From positions 1-54,364 of the forward strand of contig CDRNVI010000180.1 of the NCBI GenBank assembly GCA_977017575.1: DNA of 54,364 nucleotides, written 5' to 3'. The notes under the pieces are model-generated. The model ran no database searches and had not been told where the DNA came from. It was given only the letters and a program-made list of their open reading frames with translations. A program made the translations under genes and the position numbers. The stretch is from Paramoeba atlantica (lineage: Eukaryota; Discosea). This document shows positions 51,066-54,364 of this stretch, in pieces. Positions within the stretch are counted from its first letter, which is position 1. Every line of letters starts with the position of its first letter.

Positions 51066-51223
51066 AGCTTTTGGCCACTAAGTTGGCACTGAAGTGGGTT
51101 GATCCTACTTGATTATAACAATTTAATTTAAGTGTATTCTTGGGTGTCCAGATTACACTTCATTTCAATAAATGGCATCTCTGATGTCTAAAATTTTAAA
51201 AAAAAAAAAAGTGTTACCAATTC

Positions 51224-51393
51224 AGATTATTGGATTGTGATGAAATATTGAGCAAAATGGCTGATGGAGATTGCAAGTGGAGTAATTTCTAAAAAACAGC
51301 ATGCAATGTTTAAGGGGAGGTCAATTGACGAAGCAGTGGAATTAGTGTATGATTTTTTTTATGAAGCTCTGGCAAAAGAGAAAGATGTGACCC
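51224..51393 (+). mobile_element. Element 2, continuation of RT after element 3
   Basis: Resumes exactly where element 2 broke (ITNS / DYWIVMKY), with a TGA where element 3 has Trp (MRYWAKW), then GRSIDEAVELVYDFF and EKDVT. Homology to the family ends at about 51393 and is not resumed. Confidence 0.88.
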
Positions 51394-52984
51394 CTATACA
51401 TTGCAAAAAACTAACGAATTTTTTCGAAAGATTTACAAATTAAATCGATTAAGGTGACAATTCTATCCAAAAGAGATGAAAAACGTCGAAGCATAAGGTG
51501 TGCTAAAAAAGAAACCTTTTGTTTTTCTTTGATTTTCTCAATTCTTTCTTTTGATTGTGTGTGGAAAAGTGAAATGATTGATCCAGTGGTGTTGTTTTTA
51601 ATAGTTTGTGAATAAAGAAAAAAAAAAAAAATAACAAACTAAAACATTCACTTGAAATATGGAATAAAAAAGTTCATTAGTAAATCAAACAATCTATCAT
51701 GTATCTTTCCAAACCTTTCAATTCTTCTTTTTTTTCAATTTCTTTCTTTTCTCTTTCTGTTTTTCTTTTTTTTTCTCACCCACCACTTTCTTTTTTGAAA
51801 AAGAAAAAAAAATCCAATTCCCAATCAAATGTTGCTACATCAGCCATTTTCTTTTTCTTTTTTTGGTTTTTTTTTTGGTTTTTTATTTCGAACAGTTTTT
51901 TTTTTTTTTTTTGTTTGTGAGAAAGAAAGAAAAAAAGAAAAAGAAAGAGAAAGAGAAAGATTCAACAAAAAAGAGAAAAAAACAAAAAAAAACAAAGAAA
52001 AAGGATTGTATGATCAAAATTGATTGAAAAGATCCAAATGCAAATCAAAAATAAGATTAAAGAAAAAAAAAAGAAAAAGAATTGAATTTATATTGGTCCT
52101 ATCTTGATGGAAGCTTGAACAACTAAGAAAAAACAAGAACATTTGAATTCTTTTTTACTTTGTCAAATTTCAAGAAAAAAAATCACACCCAAAATAAAAA
52201 TCAGTTTTTCAGCAAAAAAGTTTTTCTTTTTTGTTTTTTGTTTTTGTTTGATTTTTGTGTTTGGTTTTTGTTTTTTGAAAGATGAGAAAAATAGACTTTT
52301 AGAAATCAAGAGATTTTTGGTTTTTTCAATGTATCACTTTTATATTAAGAAAGAGAAATGAAAAACCAATCTATTTTTCTCAAAGTGAGAAAGATAAAAG
52401 AATTCACAAGATTTATCTGGTGATCCAATTCTTTGAGGTTTTCTTTCTTTTCTTTTTTCCTCTTCTTTTTCTTGTTTCTTTTTTTCTTTTTCTCTTTTTC
52501 TTTTTCATTTCTTTTTTCTTCTTTTTCCTTCATCTCTTTTTCTTTTTTACTTTTTTTCACACAAAATTGTTTTTTTTTTTCTTTTTCCTTTTTTCTTTTT
52601 CTCTTTTTTCTTTTTCTCTTTTTTCTTTTTCTCTTTTTTCTTTTTCTCTTTTTCTTTTTCTTTTTTGAAAAGATTTAGAAAAATGAAAAACTAATTCTTT
52701 TTATTCTCAGAATGAACAATAAAAAAAATTAAAAGGGATTCATTTTCTTTTGTATTGAGTGGGAACAGGATTTCTTTTTTTTCAATGGTTTTTTGATTTC
52801 TTTTTTGATTTCTTTTTTTCTTTTTCTCTCATTTTCTTCTTTTTTTTTTCTTTTTGTTTTTTTTTATTTCTTTTTTATTTCAAGGTTTTGAAAGCTTAAA
52901 AATATGAAAGTTTGTTTTTTGTTGTTTCTTTTTGAGTTTTAATCTTTTTGTTGATATTCGGAATTTTTTTTGTTTTATTTTTTT
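51394..52984. other. Subtelomeric T-rich region, no gene
   Basis: T- and C/T-rich tracts (for example 52440-52670) with short A-rich patches. Open frames are low-complexity Phe/Leu/Ser or Lys translations of these tracts. I see no conserved domain. Confidence 0.6.
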
Positions 52985-53646
52985 TTATTTTAATTGTTTT
53001 TTTTCTTCAGAGAGTGTTTTTTATCATTGAAAATGACATCGTCTTATTCCCTGTGATTTACTATATCCAAAGAATCCTATTTTTCTCTCAGATAAAGCAC
53101 AATGTGATGTGATGTGATGGGTTAGAGGTTCAGTTTCTTTTTTCCAACATTTTTTTAAACAATATTTAAATAATTAAAGTTTTAATGTTTTTTCCTTCAG
53201 AAACTATTCTTTATCATTGAAAATTATATCATCTTATTTCTTGTGATTTACTGTATCCAAAGAAATCTATTTTTCTCTCAGATAAAACACAATGATGTGA
53301 TGTGAGGGGTTCAGTTTTTTTTTTCTGATATTTTTCTAAACAATATTTAAATAATTAAAGTTTTATTGTTTTTTCCTTCAGAAACTGTTCTTTATCATTG
53401 AAAATAATATCGTCTTATTCCTTGTGATTTACTGTATCCAAAGAAACCTATTTTTCTCAGATAAAGCACAATGATGTGATATGAGGGGTTTAGTTTCTTT
53501 TTTCGGGTATTTTTTTAAACAATAACTAATTACTTTTTTTTATTGTTTTTTCCTTCAGAAACTATTCTTTATTATTGAAAATGATATCGTCTTATTCCTT
53601 GTGATTTACTGTATCCAAAGAAGTCTATTTTTCTCAGATAAAGCAC
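52985..53646 (+). repeat. Subtelomeric ~180 bp tandem repeat
   Basis: Four units, marked by TCCTTCAGAAACT(A/G)TTCTTT or variants ending at about 53010, 53200, 53381 and 53558, giving periods of about 190, 181 and 177 bp. Shared blocks include TGTGATTTACTGTATCCAAA and TTTTTCTCAGATAAAGCACA. The first unit is the most diverged. The last is cut at AAAGCAC where telomere repeats start. Confidence 0.93.
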
Positions 53647-53647
53647 T

Positions 53648-54364
53648 TGGGTTTAGGGTTTAGGGTTTAGGGTTTAGGGTTTAGGGTTTAGGGTTTAGGG
53701 TTTAGGGTTTAGGGTTTAGGGTTTAGGGTTTAGGGTTTAGGGTTTAGGGTTTAGGGTTTAGGGTTTAGGGTTTAGGGTTTAGGGTTTAGGGTTTAGGGTT
53801 TAGGGTTTAGGGTTTAGGGTTTAGGGTTTAGGGTTTAGGGTTTAGGGTTTAGGGTTTAGGGTTTAGGGTTTAGGGTTTAGGGTTTAGGGTTTAGGGTTTA
53901 GGGTTTAGGGTTTAGGGTTTAGGGTTTAGGGTTTAGGGTTTAGGGTTTAGGGTTTAGGGTTTAGGGTTTAGGGTTTAGGGTTTAGGGTTTAGGGTTTAGG
54001 GTTTAGGGTTTAGGGTTTAGGGTTTAGGGTTTAGGGTTTAGGGTTTAGGGTTTAGGGTTTAGGGTTTAGGGTTTAGGGTTTAGGGTTTAGGGTTTAGGGT
54101 TTAGGGTTTAGGGTTTAGGGTTTAGGGTTTAGGGTTTAGGGTTTAGGGTTTAGGGTTTAGGGTTTAGGGTTTAGGGTTTAGGGTTTAGGGTTTAGGGTTT
54201 AGGGTTTAGGGTTTAGGGTTTAGGGTTTAGGGTTTAGGGTTTAGGGTTTAGGGTTTAGGGTTTAGGGTTTAGGGTTTAGGGTTTAGGGTTTAGGGTTTAG
54301 GGTTTAGGGTTTAGGGTTTAGGGTTTAGGGTTTAGGGTTTAGGGTTTAGGGTTTAGGGTTTAGG
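53648..54364 (+). repeat. Telomere, (TTTAGGG)n
   Basis: About 102 perfect TTTAGGG units (717 bp) reach the end of the window, preceded by a TTGGG transition. G-rich strand 5' to 3' toward the right end, as at a right chromosome terminus. This is the plant-type repeat, also found in several protist groups. No sequence variants were seen in the array. Confidence 0.98.

Larger units (their letters stand above)
44217..51210 (+). mobile_element. Intact non-LTR retrotransposon (element 3), nested in element 2
   Basis: About 7.0 kb, flanked by a perfect 13 bp duplication GTGTTACCAATTC (44204-44216 and 51211-51223), and inserted inside the RT sequence of element 2. It starts with 43 A residues (44217-44259), then TAGGGGGTTCAAG. 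There are two long intact ORFs separated by an A/CACAAAAA spacer. The 3' UTR contains CAATAAATGG, and the element ends in a short poly(A). The layout APE endonuclease - RT - Cys/His finger - RNase H fits the I/Tad/R1-like group of LINEs, but the exact clade needs a tree. Intactness and perfect duplications imply a recent, possibly still active copy. Confidence 0.95.

Noticed and set aside
53648..54364. An interstitial telomeric repeat
   Set aside because: The array is perfect, long and runs to the window edge in the outward orientation, so a true chromosome end is more likely.

Overview
This window is the right-hand end of a linear nuclear chromosome from a single-celled eukaryote. The last ~717 bp are a perfect TTTAGGG telomere array with the G-rich strand pointing outward. 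Genes are AT-rich and most are split by many introns. The introns are extremely pyrimidine-rich on the coding strand and filled with simple repeats. The gene set (TRIM-like RING/B-box/NHL proteins, PLAC8, calcineurin A, a class C-type receptor with a BMP/PnrA ectodomain) fits a free-living amoeboid or flagellate protist. The sequence alone does not fix the species.

Region by region. 1-6.9 kb: two tandem RING/B-box/coiled-coil/NHL genes, the second with a one-base frameshift, plus an inverted, internally deleted third copy between them; a ~140 bp promoter segment is inverted in one unit relative to the other. 7.3-14.1 kb: an 8-exon gene fusing about ten Y-x-N-P-F motifs to a permuted NlpC/P60 (C92/LRAT-like) domain; its introns hold near-identical duplicates of neighbouring exon ends. 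14.3-16.2 kb: a 7-exon ankyrin-repeat gene on the minus strand, divergent from a many-exon calcineurin A-like phosphatase (16.5-23.8 kb) that also carries exon-end duplicates. 24.5-32.1 kb: intron-poor genes for a secreted beta-barrel protein, an EGF-containing type I membrane protein, a CPBP (Abi/CAAX-protease-like) membrane protein, a PLAC8 protein and a BMP-7TM receptor. 33.5-36.3 kb: an unrecognised coiled-coil gene of about 15 exons, followed by leucine-rich-repeat remnants.

37.3-51.4 kb is a nest of retroelements: a 5'-truncated LINE remnant on the minus strand, a tRNA-derived SINE, a retropepsin-like fragment, an old decayed LINE (element 2) carrying a second SINE with a 14 bp target duplication, and, inside element 2, an intact ~7 kb two-ORF non-LTR retrotransposon (element 3; ORF1, then endonuclease-RT-zinc finger-RNase H) flanked by a perfect 13 bp duplication. 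51.4-53.65 kb is T-rich subtelomere ending in ~180 bp tandem repeats that abut the telomere.

The most notable signals are the repeated exon-end plus splice-site duplications in at least two genes, the NPF-repeat/NlpC-P60 fusion, the invertible-looking TRIM promoter segment, the apparent A-run at the 5' end of the LINE family, and the excess of Trp-to-stop changes in element 2. All splice sites here were read by eye from GT/AG signals and reading-frame continuity; none is confirmed by RNA.
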